Below, in pieces: positions 28,103 to 40,540 of a stretch of DNA of 64,000 nt (the stretch's first letter is position 1; every line of letters begins with the position of its first letter). Source of the stretch: Diadophis punctatus similis (lineage: Eukaryota > Chordata > Lepidosauria > Squamata > Dipsadidae); the NCBI GenBank assembly GCA_023053685.1, contig JALIGW010000016.1, forward strand, positions 6,478,501 through 6,542,500. Reading direction: 5' to 3'. Below the pieces are notes generated by a model, which had not been told where the DNA came from, searched no databases, and saw only the letters and a list, made by a program, of their open reading frames with translations. The translations under genes were made by a program, and so were the position numbers.

Positions 28103-28277
28103 CTCTGTAAGGTGTGTATCATCTCCACCTTCTAATCAAATTAAATAAAACGGAGTTCTCCAGTTTTCTTCTCTGGCTATTAAAAGATCAAAACTTAGAA
28201 GTTTAAAAAATAAAGCCCTTCTTTTACATTGAATACATTGTATAAATTATTATTAATTTAGCAATATTGCTTATTTA

Positions 28278-28681
28278 CCATATTTTTCGGAGTATAAGAT
28301 GCACCGGAGTATAAGACGCACATTAGTTTTGGGGGAGGAAAATAGGGGGAAAAAATCTACCTACCAGGTATTCATCTGGCTAGCGTCCTTAGTCTGGTCA
28401 GCTTCAGCACATTATTTTATCCCCTGGTTAGGGCTTTAAAAAACCTTATTCGGAGCTTCAGCACATTATTTTATCCCCTGGTTAGGGCTTTAAAAAACCT
28501 TATTCGGAGCGAGTAGCAATGAAAAAGCCTGCAAGACGGTAAGAGCCGGGAAGATTGTTAGCACCTCGTTAGGGCTGGAAAAAAAGCTTCGAAAAAGCTA
28601 CATTCAGAGTACAAGACGCACCCAAATTTTCAGCCTCTTTTAGGGGGGGAAAAGGTGCATCTTATACTCCGAAAAATACGG
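28278..28681. mobile_element. TA-flanked CCGTATTTTT MITE (copy 1)
   Basis: The ends CCATATTTTTCGGAGTATAA and TTATACTCCGAAAAATACGG form about 28-bp inverted repeats directly flanked by TA on each side, as expected for a TA-targeting transposon. Inside, a 54-bp unit is repeated twice in tandem (28401-28454 and 28455-28508). It is non-coding. Confidence 0.88.
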
Positions 28682-28744
28682 TAATCAATTTATTAGCCAC
28701 CTCAATCACCAGAGCAAAGCAATCTATAAAAAATAAATAATTTA

Positions 28745-28930
28745 AACAGGCTAAACTGAAGTAATGGTGTCATGAGATACATACTTACCGACTAAAGCCA
28801 CACATTCTATACCTGCTGAAGTTTTCAAATGGTCTACAAGGGTAGCCCCTTGTAGACTATATTGCAGTAATCAAAATGAGAGCTGACTAAGGCACAAGTG
28901 ATCATGGGAAAGGCCTCCCAATTTAGAAAT
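28745..28930 (-). repeat. L2-type LINE RT fragment
   Basis: The minus strand encodes ALVSSHFDYCNIVYKGLPL, the conserved 'SRLDYCN..Y.GLP' block of L2-clade reverse transcriptases. It is short and surrounded by stops. Confidence 0.6.
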
Positions 28931-30087
28931 CGGCATAACCAGTGCACTAGATGTTTCTTTATAAAGGCTCCATAAAATGTATTTCTCTTTTTTCCTTTTT
29001 TTTCCTTTTTACTTGCCAGTAATATGGATAGCTTTCTTACAATCCAGAAATAAAGGGGACAATAGCAGATAACTGCCAAGCTAATATAGAACTATTTCAT
29101 GCTGGAATATATTTCATAGGAATGAAATCAGAGATAAGGAATCTTTAGTCCTCCAGACCTAAACATTATACATATATTATGGCTGAAAGAGCACTATCCA
29201 GCCTCTGTTTCAAACACAAGGCCCATATTTATAAGGTATAAAGAGTGGTGTTGTAAAACATGTTTGATGCTTTGCCAGCAGCTTTTCCCAGCTAGTGCAC
29301 TTGCATGAACTCATCTGGGAGATGTTCAGAGTTCCATTTTTAATCCCCAGCCTGACATGTCAAATTTGTGAGTTTATGCAACAAATTTCCTGGATGCTGC
29401 TGCGGAAAATACATGAGTGCAAATTCTAAGTAAGCTTGTAAAATGACAATGATCAATATTTATAAAATACACTTAATTACAAAGCTATGGTTTTCCTTTA
29501 TTAATTTTTTTTAACGTGACCAATGTTCCCAATATTTCTGAGGGACCCCAGTGTAGCTTTGTCGTCACCCTCTTTTAAAAGCAGCAAAACATTCTGCAAA
29601 TTAATTTTTCATTCTGGTTTTAGTATTGAGTTTTGATACGTGTAAACAAAAACAAAATATTTTTCAAGAGATCCAAACAAAAACAGTATGTCTACATACT
29701 GTTATCTATGTCTTATTCCTGTCTTATTTCTATATCTTATTTCACATTATTTATTCTTACGCTTGTGCAGATGTGCTTTTATTATTCTTTATAGATGGAT
29801 TTTAATGTTTGTAGCCTTCTGGGTTCCTCCTTTTTCTCCTGCAGCCAATCTTTGATAGTTCTACCTGCTGACAATTTGTTTGTCTTGGTCTGGGCATTTT
29901 CCTTGTTTGTAGAATAGGGAGAAAACTAAGGTTCTTTCTTCTTTTGTCCCAGTCTTAGCGATCTTTAAGTTAAGCTGGGACTATTGTTTTGAGAGTTACA
30001 GCTAGACTCCTTTGCTTCTGGCATGAACCATCATTGGTGATCCTGGTTAAAATTCCTGGAAATGGAGAAAAAGGTCATTGGCTACAG
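28931..30087. other. Intron 1 sequence, nothing recognised
   Basis: AT-rich sequence with no recognised repeat, gene or RNA. Confidence 0.4.
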
Positions 30088-30472
30088 GTAGTTCTCAACG
30101 TACAACCACAATTGAGCCCAAAATGTATGTTGCTAAGTGAGAAATTTGTTAAGTGAGTTTTGCCCCGTTTTGAGACTTTTCTCACCACATTTGTTAAGTG
30201 AATCACTGCAATTCTTAAGTTAGTAACACTGTTAAGTGAATTTGACTTCTTTGTCAGAAGGTCGCAAAAGGAGATCACATGACTCCGGGACACTGCAACC
30301 ATCATAAAAGTGAGTCAGTTGTCAAGCATCCAAATGTAAATCACATGGCCATGGGGATGTTACAACGGTCATAAATGTGAAAAATGGTCATAAGTCACTT
30401 GTTTCAATGCCGTTGTAATTTTGAATGGTCACTAAATGAACTGCTGTAAGTGGAGGACTACCTATAATTGAT
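30088..30472. repeat. AGTCCTCGACTTAC-family repeat (complete copy)
   Basis: The ends are complementary: CAGGTAGTTCTCAACGTACA and GTAAGTGGAGGACTACCT. The interior has recurrent TAAGTGA and GATCACATGAC motifs shared with copies at 36000-36345 and 48893-49270. The complementary ends and flanking TA suggest a DNA-transposon MITE, but this class assignment is tentative. Confidence 0.65.
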
Positions 30473-30966
30473 GGAGCTTCTATTGAGGCTTGGCTCAGCT
30501 GCTTCTGCTCAACAGGTCACCAACAATCCATTGCTGTAACCATTACCAGTGTGATATCTTACCTGGCTCCATCATCACCTCACTGTTCCTAACTCTTCAG
30601 TGTCTGGCTGTTCTCCTGCATGCCAACTCACCCATGCCTTGTCATTCTGTAGAATGCTTACTTCTGTGAAAATGTGCTAACACAGCTCTTTCCTGCCACA
30701 CACACACACAAACACCCAGACAGCTTTTTTCTCTCATCAGAGCAAAGGAAGATCTTCCATTTTCTGTTGGACCAAAGACCTGGATTTGAGGCAAGAAAGA
30801 GGGGTTTGTAGTGACCACTGCAAGGATCTCCTCCCACAAAATAATTGTGGAAGAAATATATAGTGTTTTTCAGAAAAGGCATACCATTCAAGAGGGCAGT
30901 GAAAATATTTACTGATCCCTCGCATCCTGGACATAAATTGTTTCAACTCCTACCCTCAAAACGAGG

Positions 30967-31105
30967 ATATAGAGCACTGCACACCAAGACAACTAGACAC
31001 AAGAACAGTTTTCCCCCAAACGCCATCACTCTGCTAAACAAATAATTCCCTCACCACTGTCAAACTATTCACTAAGGCTGCATTACTATTACTATTAGTC
31101 TTTTC
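30967..31105 (+). repeat. CR1/L3-type LINE 3' end, left half
   Basis: This matches the copy at 17268-17725 (CACTGCACACCAAGACAACT). It is interrupted by the L1-type insertion and continues at 33724 to the (ATTCT)n tail at 33963-34031. Positions 31090-31105 are the left copy of the 16-bp target duplication. Confidence 0.85.
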
Positions 31106-33707
31106 TTTTTTTTTTTTTCAAAAAGTTTTATTAGTACAAAATTACATGAGTAGTAGCAAAATATTAAATATAAAGTACAAACATTTTTTGTTTTTTTCTC
31201 CCCCCCCCGAACCCGCCCCCTTCCCTCCCCACCTCCCCCCCCCGGAAGTCCCCCCCCCGGACTTCCCAGAGATAATACAGGGCATAATAATAAATTTAAA
31301 TTGTTAATAAAAAGAAAAGAAAAAAGAAAAAAAAGAACACTATTTTTTTAAAAAAAACTTCAACTCCAGATTATACACTAATAATATATCGCATTTGTAT
31401 ACAATAGTAAAGATACAAAAAAGAATAATAAAAAAAGAAAGAAAGAGAAATCTCTTTAACAATACAAACAAACAAACCTCCTACCTCCTCCCTTCAATCC
31501 TCTATCTAATACAAAGTAAATGTTATATAAATAATAACTAAGTATAAAATACAAAAATCTTAAACTAATATTTTGTGATAGACTTTACACATTTAGGCTT
31601 ATGCTTAAACTGATATTATTGACATTAAAAATAACCTCTAAGATAAAACTTGACTAAATGTTACATAAGTAATCATTAAATATTGAATTTCATCATAATA
31701 TTAATAACATAATATTATTCTAAATTAACTTACTAACTTCAATAAACAAAAAAGAAAGGGAAAAAGAATAAACAAATCTTCAACAAACTATATATATCTA
31801 ATATAATTAACATTAAAAGTAACCTCAAAGATATATAAAACTTAGCTAAATATTACATAGGTAATCATTAAGTAGGGAAAAGGAAAAATGCAATCATATT
31901 AATCTCTATCCGTCCAATATATTTCAACATCACATCGTTTTGTATCTTGATAGTTCATCTTTTAATAGTTCAGTAAATTCAGATTTGTCGACTCGTCTCC
32001 CATCTGATCCCAGATCTCCATCTCCTTTTCCCCGGCTATCTGGTTCTGGCACTCCTTTTGTGTTTTTGAATCTATTTCCTTTTGATCCATCAAAGATGGC
32101 TTCCCCTCCTCCTCCTCTTTTATTTTCATACATCCTTCCTCTGGAATCTTGGATATATCAGCCTTTAAAACATTGACATAAAATTCAGTAGCTTTTTTTA
32201 TCGTGTTGAGCCGATATCTTTTTCCAGAAAATTTTACTGCTACTCCAACTGGCGCTTCCCATTTATATTGTAAATTTAATCTCTTAAATTCATCAATCAA
32301 AAAAGTATAGCTTTTTCTGGCTTTAAGCATTTTAGAGGGGATTTCTTTCCAAATCTTTAGTTCCTGACCATTCACCATAAGATTATTGTTAAACGTTGCT
32401 TGTATAATTCTATTCCGTAAAGCTCTTGTGGTAAAATATATGACAATGTCCCTTGGTAAATGCTTTTGTTTAGCGTACCACGAATTGATTCTATATATTT
32501 TGTCGATTTGTGTAGCCAATTCCACTTTGGAAATTCCAGACACCTGATCCAGTACATCAACCATCCTGCCTTTTAAATTTTCATATAATCCTTCTTTCAA
32601 ACCTCTGATCCTTATAGCAACTTCCATGGATCTGAACTGTGTCATCAAGACCTCTTTTTCAAAGTTTGCAATATCATTTTGGATTTTGTCTATGTAATTC
32701 ACCGAGGTTGCCAAAGCTTGTTTATTTGTTTCAATACGTTCTGCCAAAACTTCAATATTTGTTGCTAAACCTTTGCAAACCTCTAACACATCAAATCTGA
32801 GTTGTTGATTCATATTCTTCAAAGCAGCCTGCATTTTTTTGTCTATCTCGCTTATTTTCTGATTAAATTCCAAAGTAAGTTCATGTTTCATAATCTTTAA
32901 ATTATTTAATAAATTTTCAGGTGTCAAAGGCTGTGGAGGTGTTAGCTCAGTGTTAAATTGCATTTTAGAAATATATCCAGATGAATAGTCATTTCTTTTA
33001 GTCAAAACAATCTTTCCAGACTTTGAAGCCATTGGTGTTTCAAAAGAGTACGAAAAAGAAAGAAAGCCAGGTGCCTGTTAAAGTTCTTTCCAGTTTAAAA
33101 ATCAGGTAATCTTTTATTATTGGAAATATTTCTGTTATAACTTTAATCCAGAGTTAGGAGACAGAGAAAGAAAAAACCATTTTTCCAAATTAAAAGTTTC
33201 CATAAGAGAGAGAGAGAAAAAAAAAAGCCTCTGGGGAAACGAAAGTCACTTTCACTTCTCAATCGCCATATTGTTACTCTGTTTCCTTTGTTCCCTTGCC
33301 GAAGTGAAAGCTTACCCAGGAGTTGAAAAAAAAGAAAAAAAGAGGTTTCAGTACTTGCCCATCTCACGCCTGTTTCTCTCTGTCTGCTTCTGTAGTTTAA
33401 ATGTAGTTATAAATCCCATTCTTGAAGCAGCGGCTGGTCACTCCATCTAGCTCCGCAAAGACGGAGGTTTCCTGATCTTCGGAGCTGGAGACAGGCTGCA
33501 TGGGGAGCTCTCCCTTCGCGCCCTACCAGATGGCTCCTAGGGCGCTGGGGGGGCTCTACCCCACCTGTCAGGCTCTCATCTCTCCCCTTTGCCCGGGGAA
33601 GAGATTTCAAAGCCGCCAGACAGCTGTTCTGGCGGCTTTTAACAAAGATCGGAAAGGCGTCCAACGAAGGGACGTCCGCGATGGAGCGCTCCAAACCGGA
33701 AGTCACC
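31106..33707 (-). mobile_element. HAL1-like L1 element (ORF1 only), full insertion
   Basis: A 2.6-kb retroelement on the minus strand. It has a GC-rich 5'UTR (33707-33033), an intact ORF1 (33032-31962), an AT-rich 3' region with a G-run block (about 31200-31262), AATAAAA at about 31126-31133 and a terminal poly(A) at 31106-31118. An exact 16-bp target duplication, TACTATTAGTCTTTTC, lies at 31090-31105 and 33708-33723. There is no ORF2 frame in the 0.85 kb after ORF1. This is the layout of half-LINE (HAL1) derivatives, mobilised in trans by full L1s, or of an internally deleted L1. Confidence 0.88.
31962..33032 (-). CDS. L1-type ORF1 protein (356 aa, intact)
   Basis: An uninterrupted 356-codon frame starting ATG at 33032. 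The protein has a Lys/Asn-rich N-terminus, a long heptad-like coiled coil (about residues 40-135, with EFNQKISEIDKKMQAALKNM), then an RRM-like domain with AIRIRGLKEGL (~138-148) and a C-terminal domain with RDIVIYFTTRALRNRIIQAT and SGKRYRLNT. This coiled coil, RRM and CTD order is that of L1 ORF1p, the RNA-binding chaperone of the L1 particle. The tail is acidic and Lys-rich (GCMKIKEEEEGKPSL). The usual length is about 330-380 aa, so it looks full-length. A host gene is unlikely given the flanking 5'UTR, poly(A) and target duplication. Confidence 0.85.
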   Translation of the reverse strand: MASKSGKIVLTKRNDYSSGYISKMQFNTELTPPQPLTPENLLNNLKIMKHELTLEFNQKISEIDKKMQAALKNMNQQLRFDVLEVCKGLATNIEVLAERIETNKQALATSVNYIDKIQNDIANFEKEVLMTQFRSMEVAIRIRGLKEGLYENLKGRMVDVLDQVSGISKVELATQIDKIYRINSWYAKQKHLPRDIVIYFTTRALRNRIIQATFNNNLMVNGQELKIWKEIPSKMLKARKSYTFLIDEFKRLNLQYKWEAPVGVAVKFSGKRYRLNTIKKATEFYVNVLKADISKIPEEGCMKIKEEEEGKPSLMDQKEIDSKTQKECQNQIAGEKEMEIWDQMGDESTNLNLLNY

Positions 33708-33723
33708 TACTATTAGTCTTTTC

Positions 33724-34031
33724 ATCGTTCCTATCACCCATCTCCTCCCACTTATGACTGTATAACTGTAACTTGTTGCATGTATCCTTACAATTTATAT
33801 TAATATTGATTGTTTCCTGATTGCTTATTTGGAGCCTATGACAATCATTAAGTGTTATACCTCATGATTCTTGACAAATGTATCTTTTCTTTTATGTACA
33901 CTGAGAGCATATGCCCCAATGACAAATTTCTTGTGTGTCCAATCACACTTGGCCAATAAAGAATTCTATTCTATTCTATTCTATTCTATTCTATTCTATT
34001 CTATTCTATTCTATTCTATTCTATTCTATTC
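33724..34031 (+). repeat. CR1/L3-type LINE 3' end, right half with (ATTCT)n
   Basis: Continuation of the element interrupted at 31105: TATGTACACTGAGAGCATAT, CAATCACACTTGGCCAATAA, then (ATTCT)n for about 70 bp (33963-34031). Confidence 0.88.
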
Positions 34032-35999
34032 AGCTGTTATTGAAAAAGATAATATAAAATCTTTAAGGGTTGGTATTTTATTTGCCTTTTTTTTTAATCC
34101 ACAGCAATGCTGAATTTCAGGGCAAAGAATATAGTGGTATAGCAACATTATTTTGCAATTTTGTCTAGTTTGGTCTTAAAAGTCACTGTAATTGCCTGTA
34201 CTAACTATAATTAAACTATTTAAACTTCCAACATTGCATGGGTTTTATATCACATTGCGTTAAGTTAGTTCAAGTTTCAGATATCTCTGAAGTTTAAATA
34301 ACTGAAGCATTAAATATATCATGAGCATCATAGTTTGCATTACTGAAATGCAGACATTGTTATGCTGAGTGACTAAAACAGTCAATAATATAGTCCGTAT
34401 GGAATCTGTAAGGCCATAATGTTATGTTTAAATTTAGAAATGGATTTGTGTTAAGGGTGTGCATTTGTTTCACAACACAGTATCACTTACAGCCTGTAAA
34501 TGCAAGGTATTTATATCTTGAGCATTGGCTTTGAAAATATACTCGCACATCTATGGTTTGTGTTAATGTTTCATTAAGGCTAGTGGAAAGTGTGCAGTGA
34601 AGTGTTACATAGGTTTTTTTTAAAAATCTGCGTATCAGTTTGTTAGGAATTTTAAGTACCTCTGTGTTGTGAAGATGTTAAAAGTATTGATTTCTCCAGG
34701 TCAGATTTGATTGGTTCTGTAAGATGTGAAAAAAATAAAATCTATTTGTGGAAAAATTAGCAGACTTGAGGTCCTTAACTTTGCTGCCTCTTGAACTAAA
34801 TGTGATAGATGTAATTTATTAAGTCAGGTCAGGATGATCATAGAGGTGTCTTTCTTTAAGAGGTACTGGGGGACCAAAGAAAGTACGGTTGAGGTAGCTG
34901 AAGTTTTAGAATTCTTGATGTCTTTCTAATGTTCTCTAATATTCAAGGCTTTATTTTTTAATAACTGTAGTTTGATCAGTGTACATGGTTTCTAAATCAC
35001 GGAGATTATTGAGAAGATGCTTTCATTAAGATAAAAGTATAGCACAAGCCAAATGACTGTACTGTCATTAGTCATCAGTTTCTCTCTCATGGTGGATATA
35101 GCAGCCAGACATGGGTTATCTTGTCTACTCTGTGATTCTTGCTGCTATATCCACCACTCCTAGAAGAGGCGTATCAAGTAAGATACCAACGCCCCTTCTC
35201 TGTCACTGCTATAATCCTTGGCACTTGATTATGATCCTGGGTTTTAAGTAGCATCCAGGATCTTTATAATAAATATCAATCTTTGTTTTTCACTATCAAT
35301 AATCCTATCCTTAGCATTTGAAAGGTTTTTTTTTGGGGGGGGGGTCTTATACAAATATAAATCATGGAGATAAGTTGAGGAAGAGCCATATAATGATAAA
35401 GAGTTAGATATTTTGCATGTCAAAAATAAAACTTGAACTTTCCCCAAATTGACGGACAAATGAATTTTTTAAAATATTTGTATACAAATTGAATTGTTAG
35501 AGAAGCTAACAAAACTTGCTTTAAATATGATATGCACCAGTTTTATGGAGTATTAAGTTCATACTTCTGCATGATAGTGAAAGACGACAGGAGTTGTAGT
35601 CAGAACTTCAGGATATGGAAATGGAAGACAAATAAGAGTTGATTCAGTTGTGTAACTTGATGCTGGGCATATTTCTACATCTATTAATTGAAGGAGACTG
35701 ACTAATCTGCTAAATTAAAGGAATGATATTCCCAACACAACTGTACAATACCTTTGTTTGTTATACAATAGCTAGCTTGTTTCATTCCTTATTCAAGAAG
35801 GAAATAAACTGTTATAATTATCCATTCTTAACAGTGAATATCTTAAGGCTTTTCAGAGGCTTTCCTTATTGACAGTATCATCATTTAAAAAAGAGAAGGA
35901 ATGCTGGTTACAGGTAAAAATTCACATTACAGACTCTTTAACCCTGTATAATTTTAATATTTATACCTAGTAAAACATAGCAAACAAAATAGCAGATAG
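34032..35999. other. Intron 1 sequence with one hairpin
   Basis: AT-rich intron with no recognised gene. It contains the inverted repeat at 35090-35156, followed by a smaller GGCGTATC/GATACCAACGCC pair near 35168-35192. Confidence 0.5.
35090..35156. repeat. 16-bp hairpin, pre-miRNA-sized
   Basis: The arms TGGTGGATATAGCAGC (35090-35105) and GCTGCTATATCCACCA (35141-35156) are perfectly complementary, around a 35-nt loop. No known miRNA is recognised. Confidence 0.8.
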
Positions 36000-36345
36000 T
36001 CGATTTACAAGTTTATTTAGTGATCATTTAAAGTTACAACGGCACTAAAAAAAGTGACTTACAACTGTTTTTCACACCTACAACCTATTTTGCAACATCC
36101 CTATGGTCACGTGATCAAAATTCAGATGCTTGGCAACTGATTCATATTCATGATGGTTGCCATGTCCCCGGGTCATGTGATTACCTGTCGTTACCTTCAG
36201 ATAAGCAAAGTCAATGGGGAAACAGATTCACTTAACAATTGTGTTACTGACTTAACAATTCTGGTAAGAAAGGTCATAAAATGGGATAAAATTCAATTAA
36301 CTATCCCACTTAGCAACAGAAATTTGTGATAAGTTGACCTGTATG
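36000..36345. repeat. AGTCCTCGACTTAC-family repeat
   Basis: Shares AGTTACAACGGCACT, GTGACTTACAACTG and CTGATTCATATTCATGATGG words with 48893-49270, and reads as the reverse complement of 30088-30472. The ends are decayed. Confidence 0.6.
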
Positions 36346-36425
36346 TTTGTGTGTATAAACATAACACACACACACACACACACATATACATACATACATA
36401 CATACATATGTACATACAAACACAT

Positions 36426-36734
36426 CAGGGGTGGGTTCTAACTTACCTCGCCACCGGTTCGCTTCCTCCCATGCGGCGTGGGCACGTGCGCCGTGCGGCC
36501 ATGCCACATGGCCATGCGCATGTGCAGTGCCAAAAACTCAGCTTCTGCACATGCACAGAAGCAAAAACCAGCTTTTGGCAGAAGCCAAAAACAAGATGGT
36601 GGCACCTACGCTGCCGCCGTGAGAGCCTGTTCGGGGGCGTGGCCAGCCGGCGATTGCTTCCGGTTCGGTGAGCGGGGGGAAATTCCCACTACAAGTTCTA
36701 TAGAACCGTCCGAACCAGGAACAACACACCTCTG
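36426..36734. mobile_element. hAT MITE, CAGGGGTGGGTTCT family (copy 3)
   Basis: Left end CAGGGGTGGGTTCTAAC, decayed right end CACACCTCTG. The target duplication is AAACACAT / ATACACAT. The interior has GCGCATGTGCAGTGCC and ACAAGATGGTGGCACC. (CA)n and (TACA)n tracts lie immediately to the left (36363-36418). Confidence 0.88.
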
Positions 36735-36742
36735 ATACACAT

Positions 36743-38625
36743 GCACAAACACATTCTTATTCATATACATACATATATCCTGCCTATCTGATCTTTAGCT
36801 TCGTAGTTGTAGCAGAAGATCTGAATACCAGAACATGACTAAATGATGATAAAGCAGAAACTAATGAGTAAAGTTTTGTTTTTGGAAGGGAATGTTAATC
36901 CTGGGTTTTCTTTTCAACTTTTTAAATCTGCATTATTATGCGAAGTATAAGAGAATAGGCGAGGAGTATGATAAAGAGGTACAGCATTGTAAACAGCAAG
37001 CACACTAACATTTTCCTGTGTGCTGCTGTATTTGGCCAAAGGGTTGTGTCAAATCATCTTAACTCCTTTTCACTCTGTGAATGACAGAAGATTGTGGCAC
37101 ATCTCATAAGTGAATTTTCAGTGTGTTATGTGAGCCTGCATTCTGATTCTTGCAATCTTTATAAAGGAAAGCTCAGAAAGTTGTGTGTTTCCTTTGTTTG
37201 TTTGTTTGTTTGCTTGGTTGATCCGATAAAAATGCAAGAGATTACACACAATATCTATTATGAAAAATGTCCTCAGACCTGTGTGAAAAAAGTTGTTTTA
37301 CATTATTATATAGATTTTTGAGAAGTTTAAACTTTTACTACCTAAAATACAATTGTATTGAATTAATTTAAAATAAAACTCTACAATGTTTCCCTAAATG
37401 ACTTGGGTTCATACTTTGAAATCAAGATTAACATATTATTTGACTAGTAAGCATGACATTATGTCTGAGTTGATTACTATATTTAGTTAACTGTATAGGA
37501 ATTATTGCTTAGATACGTTATAAACTCTTTTTATGTCATTAATTCTAGATCAAATGCTGTAAAAATTGTTCGAAACTCTTAAAAACATGGGTGGAAAAAC
37601 CCAAAGGTTTCAAAACAGAATTACAGCGGCTCTGGAACATAAAATGTATTGTACTTTCTCTGCCATCCCACTGACAAGTAGATTTAAACGAGCGTAGTAG
37701 AGCAGATCAAAATGAAGGTGGTATGGCTAATAAAATAATAGCAGTCTTTTGGTCTGTAATTCCTCTTTAGATTAGATACGTGATACTTTGTTGGCACAAA
37801 GTTCAAAAGCCTATACCCATAGTATTAGTAATTTGATTTCAGTCATGCACAGGCTTGTTGACAGCTATTTACTAGAAATCTCTTGTATAGTTGAAGAGGT
37901 AGACCAGGTATCCTGTTGTGCAGTAATAAGGATATTGGCATTCCACTTGCAAGAGCTATTTTTAGCTCCAGCTTTAGGTTTATGGTGGTGTTGCATATTA
38001 CTAATAAATGCAGTAAAATTGCCAAATAGTAGAGATCAGACTGTATTTTAACTTAATATTATTTTATTCCTCCTTCAGGCAATGCAGAAATTCATGGACA
38101 TTTTTGTTTAATTATTTAAAGCAAAATAGTTAGCATAACCGTGCAAAGATTTCTTCTCTAGCTTATCCTAAATTAGTTCATTTAGTTTAGTTTAAATCCT
38201 AAATTCATTTTGGTTTTTCAAGACTAAAGTTAGAATACAAAGCACCATGAATAAATTTTAAAAGAAAAGCAAAATAGAAATAAATCTAAAACTTGTTAAA
38301 CTCACAGCACTGAAGGACTTGATATATATATATATTTCTAATTGTTATAACAGTCCTAAAAAGTATTAGCTAACACTGGAAAAGGGCTGAAGACCAGGGC
38401 TGAAATAACCTTTAAACAAGTATATATCCCTAATATTTCTTAGCTGCTACTCATATATTTGTCCAAGAAGTAAACTGATTATTCAGTACTGAAGTAAAAT
38501 TGGAGAAAATTATATTGTTGAATGAAACTTGGCTCTATGCAATTTTCTTGACAATGCATTGCAGAGCTGGTTTGTATTCCTCAGGCTAGGAGAGAGTGAT
38601 GGGCCAAAGTCACCAGCTGGCTTCA
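36743..38625. other. Intron 1 sequence, nothing recognised
   Basis: AT-rich sequence with a (TTTG)n run near 37192-37211 and an (AT)n run near 38323. No gene or clear transposon is seen. Confidence 0.4.
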
Positions 38626-38627
38626 TA

Positions 38628-38762
38628 CCGTGTTTCCCCCAAAATAAGACCCTGTCTCATATTTTTTTGAACCCTGAAATAAGCGCTTGGCCTTATTAAC
38701 ATGCACTCAAAAGCCCGATTGGGCTTATTATCAGGGGATGTCTTATTTTGGGGGAAACAGGG
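38628..38762. mobile_element. TA-flanked CCGTGTTTCCCCC MITE
   Basis: Ends CCGTGTTTCCCCCAAAATAA and TTATTTTGGGGGAAACAGGG, flanked by TA at 38626-38627 and 38763-38764; 135 bp and non-coding. This is a distinct family from the CCGTATTTTT MITEs. Confidence 0.85.
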
Positions 38763-38914
38763 TATCTAAAGCAAAACTAAACACACAGTTTCTAGTAATA
38801 CGTTTAACAAGTCTACCAAATTAGCTCAATTATAAATTGCCAATAATGCCATCCCTTAGAATTTATTTGCATATATCAAGGTTTTTGCAGCATTAAAAAC
38901 TCTGGTTTAAATGG

Positions 38915-39423
<509 letters not shown>

Positions 39424-39426
<3 letters not shown>

Positions 39427-40540
39427 CTTTCTATAAAGCTCAATCTTATAAAGTCATAAAAATGGATGGCAAATACCTTCAGCAGAGTTTTCCAAGATAA
39501 AATTATTGCTACATGTAGATAAAATCTGAATGTCCCATTCAAAGTCTCTTTGAAATTAACTTGCTGTGGGTGCATTTGGGAAGTGGGGGGGGGTATGGTT
39601 GCTCTTTTAAGAAATCAGTCCTAAGGAACAACATTCCCACAGAGTTAAGATCCCATGGCTTCTCCTCTGCAGTGTTGTCTTTTACTTAGCTTACATTCAG
39701 GAATAATGCTGTGAATCGTATCATTCCATTCCTATCTCAGAAACCGCCATCGATCTGCTTTCCTTGCAGCACAATTATCATCAAGCTAAAGTAGGCCCAA
39801 GACCAAGGCCCAAGTAATTCCATGGCACTTATCGCTCCAGCAGACAAACTTCCCTTATTTTTCTCCATATTAATTCCAAAGACCGTTGTCAGATTCCTTT
39901 TTTTTTCAAGTGACAATGCTCAGTGCAAATTGGACCTCATAGTGAATCCCAAAGCTATTATACCTATCTACTCAATCTGAATCCCAGAGCTATTATAACC
40001 ATCTACTCAATATGGCCAACTTCTAGATTCCTTTTAAACAATTTGCCAGTCATTCTTTAAAAATTGTCAAATAATTCACTGAGAAATTAATGCTAATGTA
40101 GGACTAAATCTTTGCATATCATATTCTGCAATTTTGGGCTTAAACCTGTATTTCTTCCTATTTTCCACTGTTTGAATTGCTTGCATTCCTATTGTTTTCT
40201 GAATTGTCCATTGCGCACAGTATTTTAGTAATTTTAGAATACAGGGAATAATATTTTCTTCATCTTGCTACTCTTTAACAGAGCTAGGCATGAATAAGAA
40301 TGCAAACTTTATTACTTAAATAATTGCGATATTTGATCACCTAGATACTGAGATTTTCAGCAATCACTCCCAACAATTCAGGAATCCCTGAGTATTTCAA
40401 TCAATGTAAATTCATAGAGGAAACTAACAGAAGAAGAAAAAATAAGTGATGTTTTTAAGAACATCAGAAAAATCATAGGAAATTATTTTTGCCAGGCTTT
40501 GCTCACAATTCTGGAGTAATCATGCAAGTGATATAATAGA
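39424..40540. other. Intron 1 sequence, nothing recognised
   Basis: AT-rich sequence. A near-duplicated pair, CAATCTGAATCCCAGAGC / TGAATCCCAAAGCTATTA, lies around 39950-39995. No gene is seen. Confidence 0.35.
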
